Source: Paulinella micropora (lineage: Eukaryota; Cercozoa; Imbricatea; Euglyphida). Taken from it: DNA of 64,000 bases. The stretch covers positions 469,305 through 533,304 of the forward strand of contig BJOX01000275.1 in NCBI GenBank assembly GCA_009731375.1, given 5' to 3'. Under the pieces are notes generated by a model. That model was not told the origin of the DNA. It did not search any database and saw only the letters and a program-made list of their open reading frames with translations. The translations under genes and the position numbers were made by a program. This document shows positions 41,026-53,153 of this stretch, in pieces (position 1 is the first letter of the stretch; every line of letters starts with the position of its first letter).

Positions 41026-43699
41026 TCAAAACGCGTCTACGCTTATTCGTCGAGGTATATTTCCTCGAGGGAGTTTATGAACTCCTCTTCGGTAGACGGT
41101 GATGATGGTTGCCGTCTCCATGTCTTCCGCGGGCATGTCTAATTCCTGGTCCAGGCTTTCTTTCAAAGCCCTCGCTTCCGACCAGGTCAAGTCTTCTCCG
41201 ACTTCCGAATGCTGTGGCACGATACATCTTATGACTGGGGCGAATTGACCAATGATCTGCCCCAGCTGGTATTCGTGCTGTTGCCTCCAGTACGGCCACT
41301 CACGTCGAAAGTGGTAGATATAATCCAACCGTTGAGTTATTTTGTGCCATCGGAACTCATCTGCTTGGACAAGTCTGTCCCAACCCAGTGCGTCCTGTGC
41401 TCTGAATGGTTCGATCCACTGTTCGAAGCCTCTCGCGCGGCCTCGATATGTGTTCGGAACGTTCTCGTCAGGATCGGCTAACTGGTTGGCGATGCGGGAT
41501 GTATTTGGGTCGTCGCTCCTCGTCAACTGCCGGTATATCGTCAGCAGCCACGCGAGCCGATGCTCGTGTTGGAACCGTACGTAATACTGCTGCCGTACCC
41601 GAGCCGCACCTCGGAAACGCTCAGGTATACGTCGTCTTATGCCTCGCGGCCTACATAGGGAGGGGAGGCTTGGGTATGCCTAAGACCTGCCTATAGTACG
41701 CGAGTACATTCTCTTCGACCCTGAGGTCCCAGGGTTTGTCATGTTTGCTCCGAAGGTAGTAGGCTCGGTATGCCTTGACTTCCTCGGGCGATGGGATACC
41801 CGAAAGTTCGAGCAGTCTGTAGTAAGAATTGATATCTTCCTGCGACCACTGCAACTTTCTGAGCTGGTGTGGTTCGAGCAGACATCTCGGATCATCCCAG
41901 ATGCAGTAGAACCGGAGGGCGTGTTTTCGCTGATAGTCCTCCAATCCCACCCATCCTCGCAGCGATTTGGCTTGCTCGAACAAGGTTTTGGTAAATCTCA
42001 CTCGGTCCTCATCCATCGACTTATACCGAGCGATCCCCGGTAACGGGTTGTCCCGACCCCATGTGTGAGGGACATCCCATCCGAAACATGGCGGTAATGG
42101 TGCGCAGGATATCAATTCGATGTCATTGTTGTATGCGTGATCTGGACATCAGTGAGGCCCGTATCGCTCTGGTGATGCATAAGCTCTTTCCGTGAGGTGC
42201 CATCTCCGCGAGCATCTCGGACCCCATCCTCTCCCGCGTTTCTTTGACCCTTCACACTGCACCCTCAGGACGTTGTCCTGTTCGATGGGTTCGTACCTCG
42301 CTTTGTCAAGGTAGTTCGAGAAGCCCCGTTCGTCGAGTGGAGGCTTTGGTGGCGGCATGTTAATCTTGCGAGGGTTTGCCTCAAACAAGTGCGGGTCTGG
42401 GACCCAATTAACCTGGTTGCCCACCAATCGTATTCGGTACGGCTCCTTAGACGGTGTGAACGGGAACGTTCGTTCGTTGGTTGTGTCTGCGAGCGCCGGG
42501 TATTGTAGCCGCAGCCTGCGCTCCGCATCCGTGATATCTGGGTAAGGTGGGTAGATCCGATGTACTCTACGCGTCAGTGGGTCATACGCGTAGCGCACCG
42601 GTTTCTGATACTCCTCCCTTTCCCGATCCGGGTCTTGGTTCAGGTGTAGGTCCATACCTCTCAACATCGTTTCCGTGTCGATGCGATATGGCCTACGCAC
42701 TCCGGGTGCTACGACCCTCCACGTTCGCGGCGGGGCCCCGTTCCGCATATGCGTATATCGGTCGGTCGATTGGTCCGTATACTCCGAATATGTTGTCGGA
42801 GGCATGAAAGTACGCGGGGAATACTTCGTCCCAGCCCCAATGTGCCGTCGGTTCCGGTGGCGGGCAGCGGTGGTGCTGGTACGCCGGATCCGTGGGTCGT
42901 GGCCGCTCATCGGGCCGCTTCTCTTCGGGCGGGTTCAGCTTGTCACTGTAAGCGTCGGGCTTGCGTCTATCCTCATCGCCGACTTTCTTCCAGTATCTCA
43001 AGCGTGCTTCCTCCCTAGCGTCCATCCGCGTGAGGCTCAATTCTTCGCCATAATATAGGCTCTCGTCTTCCTCTGGGATCCACCCAAATCCCGAGTGTTG
43101 AGGGGTGTTTAGCCCTTCGGGATCGACGTCTTCATCGGTATGTTGCGATGCAGGTGTACTGCTGTCCTCAGTCGGTGCCCCCCCCTCGTCAGCCGATGAC
43201 TTCATAGGGATCGTCAACATCTCCGACTCGACCTCAGCTTTTCCCCGTGGGGATTTCGGTGTGGTCACAACACTAGCCTGAGTTGTGCCACCTGAAGGTT
43301 GAGCGGGTGTGAGAGGTATATTGGGACCGCCAAGGTTGCGCTGCAGTGTTTCGTTTCCCTGTGCGCCCTTGCTTGCAAGGTTGTTTGCGCCACTGCTCGG
43401 AGTGGTCATTGTGATGTGGGGTGTCCCCTCTGGTGAGGTATGTATGTGACCGCACCTGACGTTCGCTGCCTCGGATGGGTCTGGTTCGTCCAGCTGCCCC
43501 GCTTCGCGACGCCGGTTCGCCACCGGCTAGCTGCCGGGGTCGTTCCCGCCGGACTATCCCGCGTGGATGGAGGGAGCCGTTGCCCTTCTCCCGCGATCGC
43601 CCGTAATCCTAGAAGTACTATCAGTATCACCAGGACCGAAGCCACGCACGCCAGGAGGAATCCCAGATACTGCTCCGCCAGATGTTCGGTGCCAAACAT
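41026..43699 (-). pseudogene. Extra ORF of element B, N-terminal membrane segment, function unknown
   Basis: Four overlapping minus-strand frames (43849-43406, 43523-42693, 42910-42149, 42115-41651) and a fifth (41526-41026) look like one long gene broken by frameshifts. From ATG 43699 the product starts MFGTEHLAEQYL and runs into a hydrophobic segment of about 21 residues (GFLLACVASVLVILIVLLGL), then Pro/Thr/Ser-rich and acidic sequence. The C-terminal half is rich in Trp, Tyr and Arg (PYPDITDAERRLRLQYPAL, ALRFYCIWDDPRCLL, FRREWPYWRQQHEYQLGQI). Envelope genes sit at this position in some gypsy elements, but those usually have a signal peptide and a C-terminal anchor, not an N-terminal one. 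I do not recognise a family. Element A has no counterpart. Confidence 0.55.
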
Positions 43700-43849
43700 A
43701 CACCGCCAGGTACCTATATCACGTGTGTGTCCGTGAGTTCGTATGTAGATATATCTGTATGTCAGCCCAAGCACAACGAGCAATGTGCGATGTGTGTGTT
43801 GTTCTCGTGTCGGTGTCCGACTCTCTGCCCGTTTCCAAACGCTGGTCAA

Positions 43850-44492
43850 CAGCGTGACAACGCGGGTGCACCCATGCCCCGGTCATCTTTGCTGTCCGCG
43901 TGTTCCACCCTCGCCGTACTGTGCGATTTGCGGCGGTATGTAAATAGGGACGTGTCATATTTCTTAGTGGTATAGATATGCTTATGTGTATACTTAGGGC
44001 CGTCGGGTGCCTTAGAGCCCCTTCCATCCAAACAAAGAGCAAACAAGAGCGAGCATAATATCTAAGACACTCTGTGGGGAATAACTTATCATACACCACT
44101 CATGCCATTGCCGCGGGAGGCGGGTGTGCAACTCGAGAGGAGGTGGGTATAATGTGCAATGCCAACCATATCAACGGGCATTGCTGCGCGTCAACATGGT
44201 TAGCCCGAAGCTATTCCGACCCCTGGTGGAACACCATCTACTAGCCCGTCAAGATACCTTCAGGGCCGTCGCACCTCACGGAAGGTAAGGCAGGGTCTTT
44301 CCCCGTGTATCATGTCCTGTTAGGCTCTCTTTTGCTATCTCTAAGAAGAATGGACTTAGGTCGTATTTTAACAGATATGGAGTCCAAAGCCGTGTCCCTT
44401 TCCTATGGCTAGTTTCTTACTGTTGCTACCCAGTATTGGTCTTTGGATCTCGCATACTACCAATTAGTCTTGGTGTCACACGGCCTGCTGAG
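43850..44492 (-). other. Spacer between pol and the extra ORF of element B
   Basis: About 640 bp without a convincing gene. It could hold signals for expression of the downstream ORF; none is identifiable. Confidence 0.4.
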
Positions 44493-47400
44493 CTAGGCTA
44501 GCTTACGCCTCTTTGCCTGCCCTAGTTTGGCTTTCTTATATTTGCCTGGTGGTGGTGCCCCGATGAGATGGGTCGCTATGCCCTCGGCTACTATCTCATC
44601 CCACACCCGTAGGGGGATTCGACCGTGCTGCAGATCGAATGGGTAATCCAGCACCATCCTAGGCCACGCCTGTATTTGCCACGGCATGTAGCCTTCGGAC
44701 TTGTCCGTGATGCCTTTCCAGAACGTTTCGACTTGGTTGGAGTTGCGGTACACCGGATAAAAAGTCCGTGATTCCGGCTCGTCGAGGTCCTGGTGTGATC
44801 GATAGAACTGCAGTACGGGCGGCTCGGCTTTGATTGCCTTGCATGAGTGCGTAACCCGAGTCTGCGGCTCCCATTCTCTTTCATGAGGAAGAAATCGTTG
44901 AGGCAGTCGTCGCCGACATGTGCCTCTGGTGGCCGAAGAAGGTATATCTTTCCGACGTGCCAGTGCATGGTTTCACGTCGTCGGCCGACCTCAGCTTTGA
45001 TTCAGCTGGTGGGCGTCTCGGCACCGGTTCAACCTGCTCCTCCTGTTCCGACTGCAGGTGGTTGGTCGGCCCTGGCGCGATAACGTCCCCCTCGGAAGCG
45101 TCGGCTTATTCAGCCGCGACTTCGTCGGCTTCGCTATTATTCGGATCGTTCCCCTCGGCTACGGCCGGCAAGGGTTGTGTCGGGTTCTCTTTCGCCTCGG
45201 CCGTCTTGTCTCGGCGCTTGGGCGGTGGCCTTAAACTGTGTTCCAGCTTCTGTACCGCTTCCGTCATTGTTTCGTTACGATCCAGCATGGGGTTAAAACG
45301 CATCAGCCGCCGTACATGTACTACTAGCGTCTTACCCTTTCCCTGTATTCGGTATGTCAAAGCACCTACTTGTTCTACGACAGTGTAAGGGCCTTGCCAC
45401 ATCGGGAAGAGTTTGACGCCAACCAAGTTGGGTACCTGGGGCACGTACAGGAAGACTAAGACCCCTTTATGGTATCCCCCGACTCATACTTGACTTTGTT
45501 CGGCGTCTGCTGGTTTTGTTTGTGAGCCTCTTCGGCCTCCCGCGCCTTCATGACGTAGTGTCTGGCTTCCGCCATGACTCGTAGGCGACAGGCCATCAGC
45601 TCATCATGCTCCCAAAAGCCCCCTTCCGGGAGGTTTGGTAACACCAGCTCCTCCGGAATCCTCAAGTGCTGCCCGTGTACCAGGAGATTGGGGGAAGCGC
45701 CCGTGGCTTTCCCGCCCAATCCCCTCGATGCGGTGTTATTCATGGAGAACACAAAAGACGGTAAGGCCTTATGCCATATGTGCTGATTATCGCGACAATA
45801 CTGTTGGAGCGCGGCCTTGAGTGGTCTATGGACCCTCTCGATTTTGCCGTTGCTCTCTGGTGAATATGCAGTTACGTATTTCCACTTAAAGCCCCACACT
45901 GTGGACAGCCGAGCGGAGAGTTCGTTTGTAAACTCCGATCCCCGATCGCTGTACACATTTTTCGGCACTCCGGTATATCGGAAGACATGGTCGACCAGGG
46001 CCTCGCATGTCGATTCCGCATCCTTGTCCACCACTGGTACCGCGAACACATAATTCGAGAAGCGCCTATGGCTGTCAGGATGTACCGATAATTGTGGGTC
46101 TCCGCTCGCGGTAGCGGTCCTACGTAATCAACATGCAAAGTTTCGAATAGGTTCTCCACAAGCTTGTATTCGCCATAAAGGCCTCTCTGCGCGTTGTTGT
46201 GTGGTGTCTTGGTTTGCTTGCAGTGTTCGCATGTGTCGACTGTGTCGGCAATGGATTTCTGCATGCCATGCACCAAAACCTGCGTGAAATAAACCATGAC
46301 ATTTTATCCCTTCCCGTGTGTGAGTTGAGAGCAGAGCGGTGAGTGGCTAAAAGGATCGCCTTGCGTAACTGGGTTGGTACCCACAGTGTCCACTTTGAAG
46401 GCGTCTTTTCCCACTTACCGCCTGCCCCCTTATACCACAGGAGGTTATCATGCCAGGTCATCGTTTTCTTATGGGCTCTTATTTCTCTCGTCTCAGGATT
46501 TGCTATCGGGTCAATAGCGTGAGCAATGAAGGGGCCCCATTCCTTAGAGATCTTCGCTAACTGACCAAACACATCGGGGCTCGCCACCGTCATATCCATG
46601 TCATCCAGCAGCTGCAGAGCACTGGTGACTAGGCTTATAGGCCCCCCTGTTCGGTGTGTTTGCTCGGCAGCCGCGATAATCGCCGATCGTTCAGGGTGAA
46701 CATGCTGGGGTACCCAGAACGACTGCGTCTTATCCGCGAAAAATGCGTTAAAGGAGTGTTCATGTTCATGGGTCTGACCCGGCTTTATATCCCCCTCGCT
46801 GAGGATGTCCGACTGGGTGTCGATCTCCTCAGGTCTTGTCAGTCCTCAGCTTCGTGTTGCGCGCAGCACACGCGACGTATGCATTGCAGCTGGTCCAACA
46901 GTTCAGCTTGAGAATCGGGTCTATATCCCGGTGTCCAGCTTTGCGCGTTGGTGGCCATGTATGCCATCCCCGCCGGCAACGTGTCTTTGAAATCTGCTGT
47001 ATGCTCCGTGGCCGTCCAGTNNNNNNNNNNAATCCGACGAGGCAGGCCGTGGGAGTTTCTAATGCAAAGCGGTCTAATCCGTCGCCTACGGAGCCTTTAA
47101 CCCGAGGCAACCGTGATAGGCTATCTGGGACCGTATTTTCTTTACCTTTAATGTACTCGATGGTGAAATCATACAAGGCCAGCTCCGACTGCCATCGGGT
47201 CAGTCGTCCCGTATGTTCTCGGTCCATGAGCCATCTAAAGTTGGCATGATCTGTGTTTGAACCAATATGTTCGGAGCACCCCACAAGTACTCCCTCAGCC
47301 GACTGAACGCCCAAACTATCGCCAACGCTTCGCGTTGTCTGGTGCAGTAGTTGACTTGTTGGGGCGTCAACTTCTTGCTGACGAACATGATCGGTCTCAA

Positions 47401-48462
47401 CTGTTTGTGGTCAGAGTCGTATTGTTGTAAGACGGCCCCGACCGCGTATTTTGACGCGTCGGTTGCTACAACAAAACGCTTCTCAAAGTCGGGGAGAACC
47501 AAGACCGATCCGCCCTCTGTGAGGGGGTCTCGTGTCAACGCCTCCTTCAGCTTGTGTATACCTCCGCCGCCTTTGGCGGCCTCTCGCCATCCGGGTCGCC
47601 GTGAAGGCAGAAGTCCCGTAATGGTTTGACAAAGTCCTGGAAGTTCGGGATAAAGTCCGAATACACCTGTGCCATACAGAGGAAGGAGTGTAGCGCTGTG
47701 CGTGTGTTTGGGCGTGGAAGGGAACGGATAGCGTCCCGCTTCTCCGGCTTCAACACTATTACCCCATCCTTGACTCTATACCCTAGATAATCGATGTGGT
47801 CCTTAGCGAACGAACACTTCTCTAGGTTCAACCTGAGGCCGAAGGCTTCTAGGCGTCTCAAGATGTCCGACACGTGAGCCAGGTGCTCCGCTTCTGTCTT
47901 TGAATAAATAACGATGTCATCAATGTAACAAAAGCTATACTGGTTGGTATGTCCGTAAGTTTCGGTGAACTTCGGATCACCGTACTTCGGGTCGGACAGA
48001 GCTTGATTCATGCAATCCTGAAAGATAGCCGGGGCGGTTTTCAATCCCATCGGGAGGACTGTCCACTGGTACAGTCTCCCGCCGACGGCGAAGGCCGTCA
48101 GTGCCCGACTCTCCACATCCAAAGGGATGTTCCAGAATCCATTAGTCTAGCTTTGTAAAGAACTTAGCATCCCGGAGTCGGTTGAGGCCATCCCGCATAC
48201 GGGGGATTGGTGCCTCAACGCTCTTGATGATCTTATTGAGCCTCGTGTAATTGATACAAAATCGTTGCTTGCCATCCGGCTTTGGCGCAAGCCGAACCGG
48301 TGATCGGTACTCCGACCATGACGGTTCTATTAGCCGTTTAGCCAACATGTCTTGGATCATTTCCTCGCAGATCTGTTCCTCCTTGTAACTGAGGCGCGAT
48401 CCACGGAGACGAGGCATCGTCTGTCCCACTTGTCGCTCTATCTTAGCAGCAGTGTGCGTCAC
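44493..48462 (-). pseudogene. pol of element B (RT, RNase H, integrase, C-terminal domain), frameshifted
   Basis: Pieces in coding order: RT fingers 48462-48142 (RSPVRLAPKPDGKQRFCINY); RT palm 48122-47547 (LPMGLKTAPAIFQ, YIDD); RNase H 47538-47200 (TDASKYAVGAVLQ); the connection and end of RNase H 47314-46829, with a 10-N gap at 47021-47030; integrase finger 46599-46120; integrase core 46049-45456 (SDRGSEF, NGKIERVHR); GPY/F module 45444-45106 (WQGPYTVVEQ); C-terminal domain 44968-44493. A frame change at about 48140 falls in the LDxxxGFW box of RT, and others lie near 47250 and 44760. The domain order equals that of element A. The catalytic residues visible in each piece (YIDD, integrase D and E) are still present. 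Confidence 0.85.
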
Positions 48463-48507
48463 GCAGCCGGCTACAAGGGGTCCAAAAAGTATTTTATTTT
48501 TCAGAAA

Positions 48508-49121
48508 CTAAGCCTTGAGATCCCGAACAAAGTCTGGTGACCCTGACTGTTGCGCCACGACTTCGTCGATGATCTCTTCGACCGGTTTCTGGTCTCTCGG
48601 GTCATCCGGATACTCTAAGATGGAGTCCGGATCCTCAACCTCATCCTTCGCGTCCCTGCCTGGGTATCGCGTGGTGGACTGGTTGTCCCATGTTGCAAAT
48701 TCCTGAAGTTCTACTAACATATCGGTGTATTGTTTCGCTGCCGACTTGTGAAAGAACCCCGGAAAGATCTGAAAGGTAATCTCCCGCATGCCATCCACCT
48801 TTCGGGTCGGTAGTTTGGTTCTGTATGCCAGACCATCCTGCCTTGATCCTAATAGGAATGCCATGAGTGGTTTAGCCTGTCGACTAGGTATCGGTATGGG
48901 TCATCGACCACCCTATCCAATACATCCCTCCACCACATCACGGTGGAGTGTATTGGGAGTATAATGGTGATGTCTTCGCCCCGATCCAACCTGTCAGCCA
49001 GAAGTTTCGGCACCTTCGACAGGTTCTCGGGTTGTATAGGCTCCGATCCCTTGTACCATAGTTTTAACTTTTCCATCACATTATCGTCCTCTGTGAGGCG
49101 TTTAGATGCGTGGAAAACCAA
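48508..49121 (-). pseudogene. Linker between protease and RT of element B pol
   Basis: Two overlapping frames (49121-48849 and 48864-48508) with LADRLDRGEDITIILPIHS and then MREITFQIFPGFFHKSAA. The same region of element A Pol (about residues 400-560, for example FESNKPYTVILPYNEKAIW and QAFTCFDGFYTRKA) has a comparable pattern, so it is a conserved part of this Pol type. Its function is unknown. Confidence 0.6.
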
Positions 49122-49175
49122 GCTCGATTTGACCCTTATGAATTCATGTGGCCGTTTCTGCCCACCCCCATATAG

Positions 49176-50165
49176 CTAGGTTTGGTCGAAGCCGTGCCAT
49201 GATTCGTCCTGCTTCCGTACCAGCAAGATTTGGGCCTCACGCTCAGCTGCTAAATTCTCGAAGCCCGCCCATGGGCCGGTCAGCTCCGGGACATAAACAT
49301 TCGTGTATACCCATGCTGTGCCAGCGGGCGTAACACGCTCCTGTGTCCGTATATCATGCGGTATGGGGGGTGCGGGTGGGATCAAGGTCACCTGCGCTCT
49401 CCCCCTATACGGGTGATCTACCGGACGCTCTGGACTAGGGTTAAGTATGGGGTACTCCGCCACATGTCGGCCCCTTCCATTCTTAATAACATCCTGCCCT
49501 AATAAAAGCTGAGCTTCCATCATCTTCAGATCAGGTTTACCCAGCACTATTGTTCCCGGAAAATCTGGCACCACCAAGACGTGTATTGTGTATGTCATGC
49601 CTGTCGGGGATTCCACCGTCAACGGAATACGACCAATGATCGCACTTCTTCCGTCGTCAGCACCCCGGATATATCCGAGCTTCCCCTCGCGCGTGAAATC
49701 GAATAACTTTCCGAATTTATCTATAAATCTTTTACCTGCGAAGGTGATTTGTGCCATGCTATCGTTACCGGTGTCCAGGTGGGCGTTGAGCTCCCGCCAG
49801 AATAGACGGGTGTAGCTCATGTCCCTTGCCTCCGCTGCAGGGAGGTCCTGGGGTTCGGCTGTCGAGATGAGTGCTTGTTGCAGCTCCATCTCAGCATACC
49901 TGCGCGCCATCCGGCGTTGGGCATCGCCAAGCTTGTCCGGGTCCACCAAGGGTGTTAGTCCCACCTGGCTTACGACCGCCGGAGCAACGCTTGGGCCATC
50001 CCGTGGGCCCGGGAGCACTACAGGATTCTGTGCTATGAATGGTGATGCAGAATACATGTTGTCTGTGTGTGGGGGGGATGCATGGTCAATATGCGGTATA
50101 TTCGGGTGATTAATATCGGAACCTGCCACCGTTCCCGGGGCTAGTCGAACACCACGACCGAGCAA
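49176..50165 (-). CDS. Protease region of element B pol
   Basis: A 329-codon frame. LDTGNDSMAQITFAGKRF carries the retropepsin DTG, followed about 60 residues later by VLVVPDFPGTIVLGKPDL, which fits the second half of the fold. A Pro-rich N-terminal stretch precedes it. This is the one pol segment of B that is open over its whole length. Confidence 0.75.
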   Translation of the reverse strand: MLGRGVRLAPGTVAGSDINHPNIPHIDHASPPHTDNMYSASPFIAQNPVVLPGPRDGPSVAPAVVSQVGLTPLVDPDKLGDAQRRMARRYAEMELQQALISTAEPQDLPAAEARDMSYTRLFWRELNAHLDTGNDSMAQITFAGKRFIDKFGKLFDFTREGKLGYIRGADDGRSAIIGRIPLTVESPTGMTYTIHVLVVPDFPGTIVLGKPDLKMMEAQLLLGQDVIKNGRGRHVAEYPILNPSPERPVDHPYRGRAQVTLIPPAPPIPHDIRTQERVTPAGTAWVYTNVYVPELTGPWAGFENLAAEREAQILLVRKQDESWHGFDQT

Positions 50166-51338
50166 AGACCGTTGAGGTGCTATTTGTTGTTTTGCCCTTG
50201 GCTTTAATGTTAATCACCTTGTTCTCAAAAAGGGCTGTTTTCTGTAGTGAGGCGACTGGGATGGAACCTGCCTTGCTTACGCAGGTGTCCGCTGTGCGGA
50301 CACGGCAACTTAGCCCGTCCATTTTACCATCATCCTCACTAGCCGCCTGTGCGAGATCGTCTTCGGGTGGAGATGGGTGAGGGTCCGCCTGTATATTGTT
50401 GCGGAAGGTCGTCACCTCAGGTGAAGGTGGACGGCCACGACTACTGTTGTGCCCCTCTGTTCTCTTCGCTCACCCCTGCCGTAGCAGTACTATTGACTGT
50501 GATCGAGGGGTCTGTGACCCCGCAATAGTAGAAGGGAGCACAGCAACCCTAGCCGTCGGTGACTCGATACTGACTTGTGTCACCTGACCTGGCGTTGGTG
50601 TAGCCTCCATTCTTACCGACTTATCTACTACTGGTGCGGGTGGGGACACAACAACTCTAGCCGTCGGTGACTCGATATCGGCTTGTGTCACCTGACCTGG
50701 CGTTGGTGTGGCCTCCGTTACAATCACCCTATTAACTAGTGTTTCTGTTACTACTGCGCCTGTCCCAACAACTAGTCCATCACCCTCTGCGGTGGCTATC
50801 GTTTCCAACGGGTGTGCAAAACGCACCCGCTTACGTGCCCCGGGGTGTGTCCTTTCCGTTGATTGTCTAGGACTTGAGTTTGCGCTTCTTGTAGGACTTG
50901 TGTCCTGCTGGCTGGCCTTGGCCTGCACAACACATGTGACGTGTTGCTTGCGTTTGCGTTTGCGTTTGCGTGCTGTGGGCTTACCCATCTGGCTCAGGAG
51001 TGAATCCTGCCCGGGCATATATGCCGCGAACTTGTCCGCCGCCGGGAATGGCTTTTGAGCATTTCGGCTTCCGCATCGAAGGCGGCGCACCAACTCGCCA
51101 CGTGCCCGTTTGGCATAAGAGAGACCCGTCCGTGTTCATCAACGTCCGGGAATGGCAAGTTCATGTGTGCCTGCTGTTTCGGGCAGGGCACCCAATCGCC
51201 ATCTTCCGGCCTCTTGACTTCGACTCTCCCGCCTTGTATCTGCGTATATACCGCCTCATCGCTATTGGGTGCTGTGGGGTGCCCGGGAATGTGTGCCATC
51301 GTTGACACAACTTTCCCATGAGGCATGGCCATACCCAA
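50110..51338 (-). pseudogene. Gag-pol junction region of element B with a short tandem repeat
   Basis: Overlapping frames 51338-50994, 51093-50470 and 50415-50110. The middle frame is basic (KRKRKRKQHV) and then holds two copies of a roughly 39-residue unit starting ATPTPGQVTQ and containing ESPTARV. The DNA copies lie at about 50550-50605 and 50660-50720. No zinc knuckle is visible. Function unknown. Confidence 0.5.
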
Positions 51339-51480
51339 AATCGACGTTCTGGTAAGCAGTTAAAAGCCAGTGCGTGGTAAAAATAATCACACAAAGTATT
51401 AGACTTGACAGTTGGCGGGTTGCCAAGGTCGTCTAACCTCTGTACCCCGTACGGGCATCCAGCCGGACCAGGGTCGATGG

Positions 51481-52559
51481 CTAATGAGCTGAGAGGTTAA
51501 TTGGTTTGCCGTGGGATTGTACGTGTTTTCTTTTTCTTTGTCGCCGGCTGACGTGGGGGCGGGGCCCCTTGTGTCTGGCTAACCGGCGGTGGTGTTGGAG
51601 GTAACATGGGTGGTGGTAAGGGCGGTGGTGAGTAGATGGGCATGGTAAACTGTGGTGCTTGGTAGTATGAGGTGGTGATGTCAAGCCCACCGATGGTGGA
51701 GAATGAAATCCCGAAGTGGACTGTTGGGCATATGGATTAGGGCTACCCCCCGCTGGAGAAGATGTAGATGCGTATGGGTTTGGAGAATGTCGCGGCCCCT
51801 GTCCCCAATACGGGTTCGAGGAGCTCGATGAGCTCGACGACGATGACCAGTATGGGTTAGGTGAACTCGAGGGGGATCTCTGATAGGAGCTGGACCCCGT
51901 ATAAGAGTGGTCTCCCCATGAGGTGGATGTGACGAAGGACAGTATGTCGAACTGGGGTTCGTTCGCTTTGGGCTGATGGTCCGACACCGACAATCCTACC
52001 GCCTGCATTGCTTGCAGCAGGATGTTTGCACTCCGCATACGTTCGTCCTTGTCAGATTTTGAGCCGCATATCTTTTTCACAAAAGCTGCATCCCACGCGG
52101 ATACTTCGACCAACCGGTCAACGCGAAAACTCTGAAGGGAGAATGCGCGGTCATCGGCATCTTGTGCCTGTAACAAGACGTTTCGAATGTATTTCTCCCC
52201 TGATGTGCGACCTTTGGTAGTCGTTGCTCTAGCGATGCCCTTAAGGACTGCCACCCCCCTGGTTTCCCGGGCGGGACAACTACCATCTTGTGAAAGAAAA
52301 CAAAGGTCGTTCCCTCTGGGACGACAGTTGCTCTGCCATCATTGCCATATGTGACATGAACCTCGTTCGCTAGGCGAATTTGGAGGATGTCACTGATGGT
52401 CTGTGCTACTAACTCGTACATAGCGAGGAAGTTGCACCAATAGAGCTTGACTGCCGGATGGGGAGTGATTTTCTTTTCCACCGCCTTACCACCTCTAATG
52501 ACCTTCTCAAACACAATGTTGGTCTTGAAATATTTGAACTTCGTTGCCATCCTACTCAC
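51481..52559 (-). pseudogene. Gag-like gene of element B, frameshifted
   Basis: Two frames (52559-52077 and 52254-51481) join at a G run near 52255 (six G on the coding strand). The first starts MATKFKYFKTN and has predicted helices. The second ends in a Ser/Pro-rich region with four NPY units (SPNPYW, SSNPYW, SPNPYA, SPNPYA), then a basic tail (RRQRKRKHVQ). The Gag call is by position and composition. Confidence 0.55.
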
Positions 52560-52565
52560 CCAGGT

Positions 52566-53153
52566 TCACTGATGCTGTTCGATTGTATCAAGCAGCTCCT
52601 TAAGGGTGTCCCGGGCTTGGGCAGCTGCTGTTGAATCGTCCTCAGCGGGGAGAAGCTGTTTCTTCCAGCTCTTGTGCTCTGTGAGCGTGAGATTCCAAAC
52701 TGCAACCGCAGCACTCAGGTTTCGTGCTGAAACTATATTCCAAGCTTGTACCTCCGAGATAAACACCAGCAACCCTGCCGAGTTGGGCCACTTCGTGTCT
52801 GTAGCTAGTTCTTTATCTGGGTCCTGTGTGAAAGGAAAAGTGAGAGAGGGTTGCAGATCTTTTTTCTCGACAAATAAGGTATTCAGCAGAGCTGGATACC
52901 TTTGGTGGTTTATCTGCCACACCTCGTCTAATAAGGAGTCACGCACGGTTGCTAGAACACTGTAGAGGTCCATAACATGATGTGTGGTAGCGGTACCATT
53001 TGCAGTAAGGCTCGGATTGAACAAATGCATTAGTCCAATGGCCCCTTGTATCCAGGGCTCCTTGAATACACACCTGTACCAAGTCGCTTCCTCATACATG
53101 TTATTTGGAAAAAGATGCATCGAGTTGTCGTTTAGGTTTATCCCATGTTCCAT
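52566..53153 (-). CDS. First ORF of element B, unknown
   Basis: 195 codons from ATG 53153 to the stop at 52566, seven bases before the next frame. Soluble, mixed composition, with no motif I recognise. It may be an N-terminal Gag portion or a separate small protein. Confidence 0.5.
   Translation of the reverse strand: MEHGINLNDNSMHLFPNNMYEEATWYRCVFKEPWIQGAIGLMHLFNPSLTANGTATTHHVMDLYSVLATVRDSLLDEVWQINHQRYPALLNTLFVEKKDLQPSLTFPFTQDPDKELATDTKWPNSAGLLVFISEVQAWNIVSARNLSAAVAVWNLTLTEHKSWKKQLLPAEDDSTAAAQARDTLKELLDTIEQHQ

Noticed and set aside
41209-43975. Plus-strand frames opposite the extra ORF of element B
   Set aside because: Element orientation, by polypurine tract and pol, is minus; the plus frames show no motifs.
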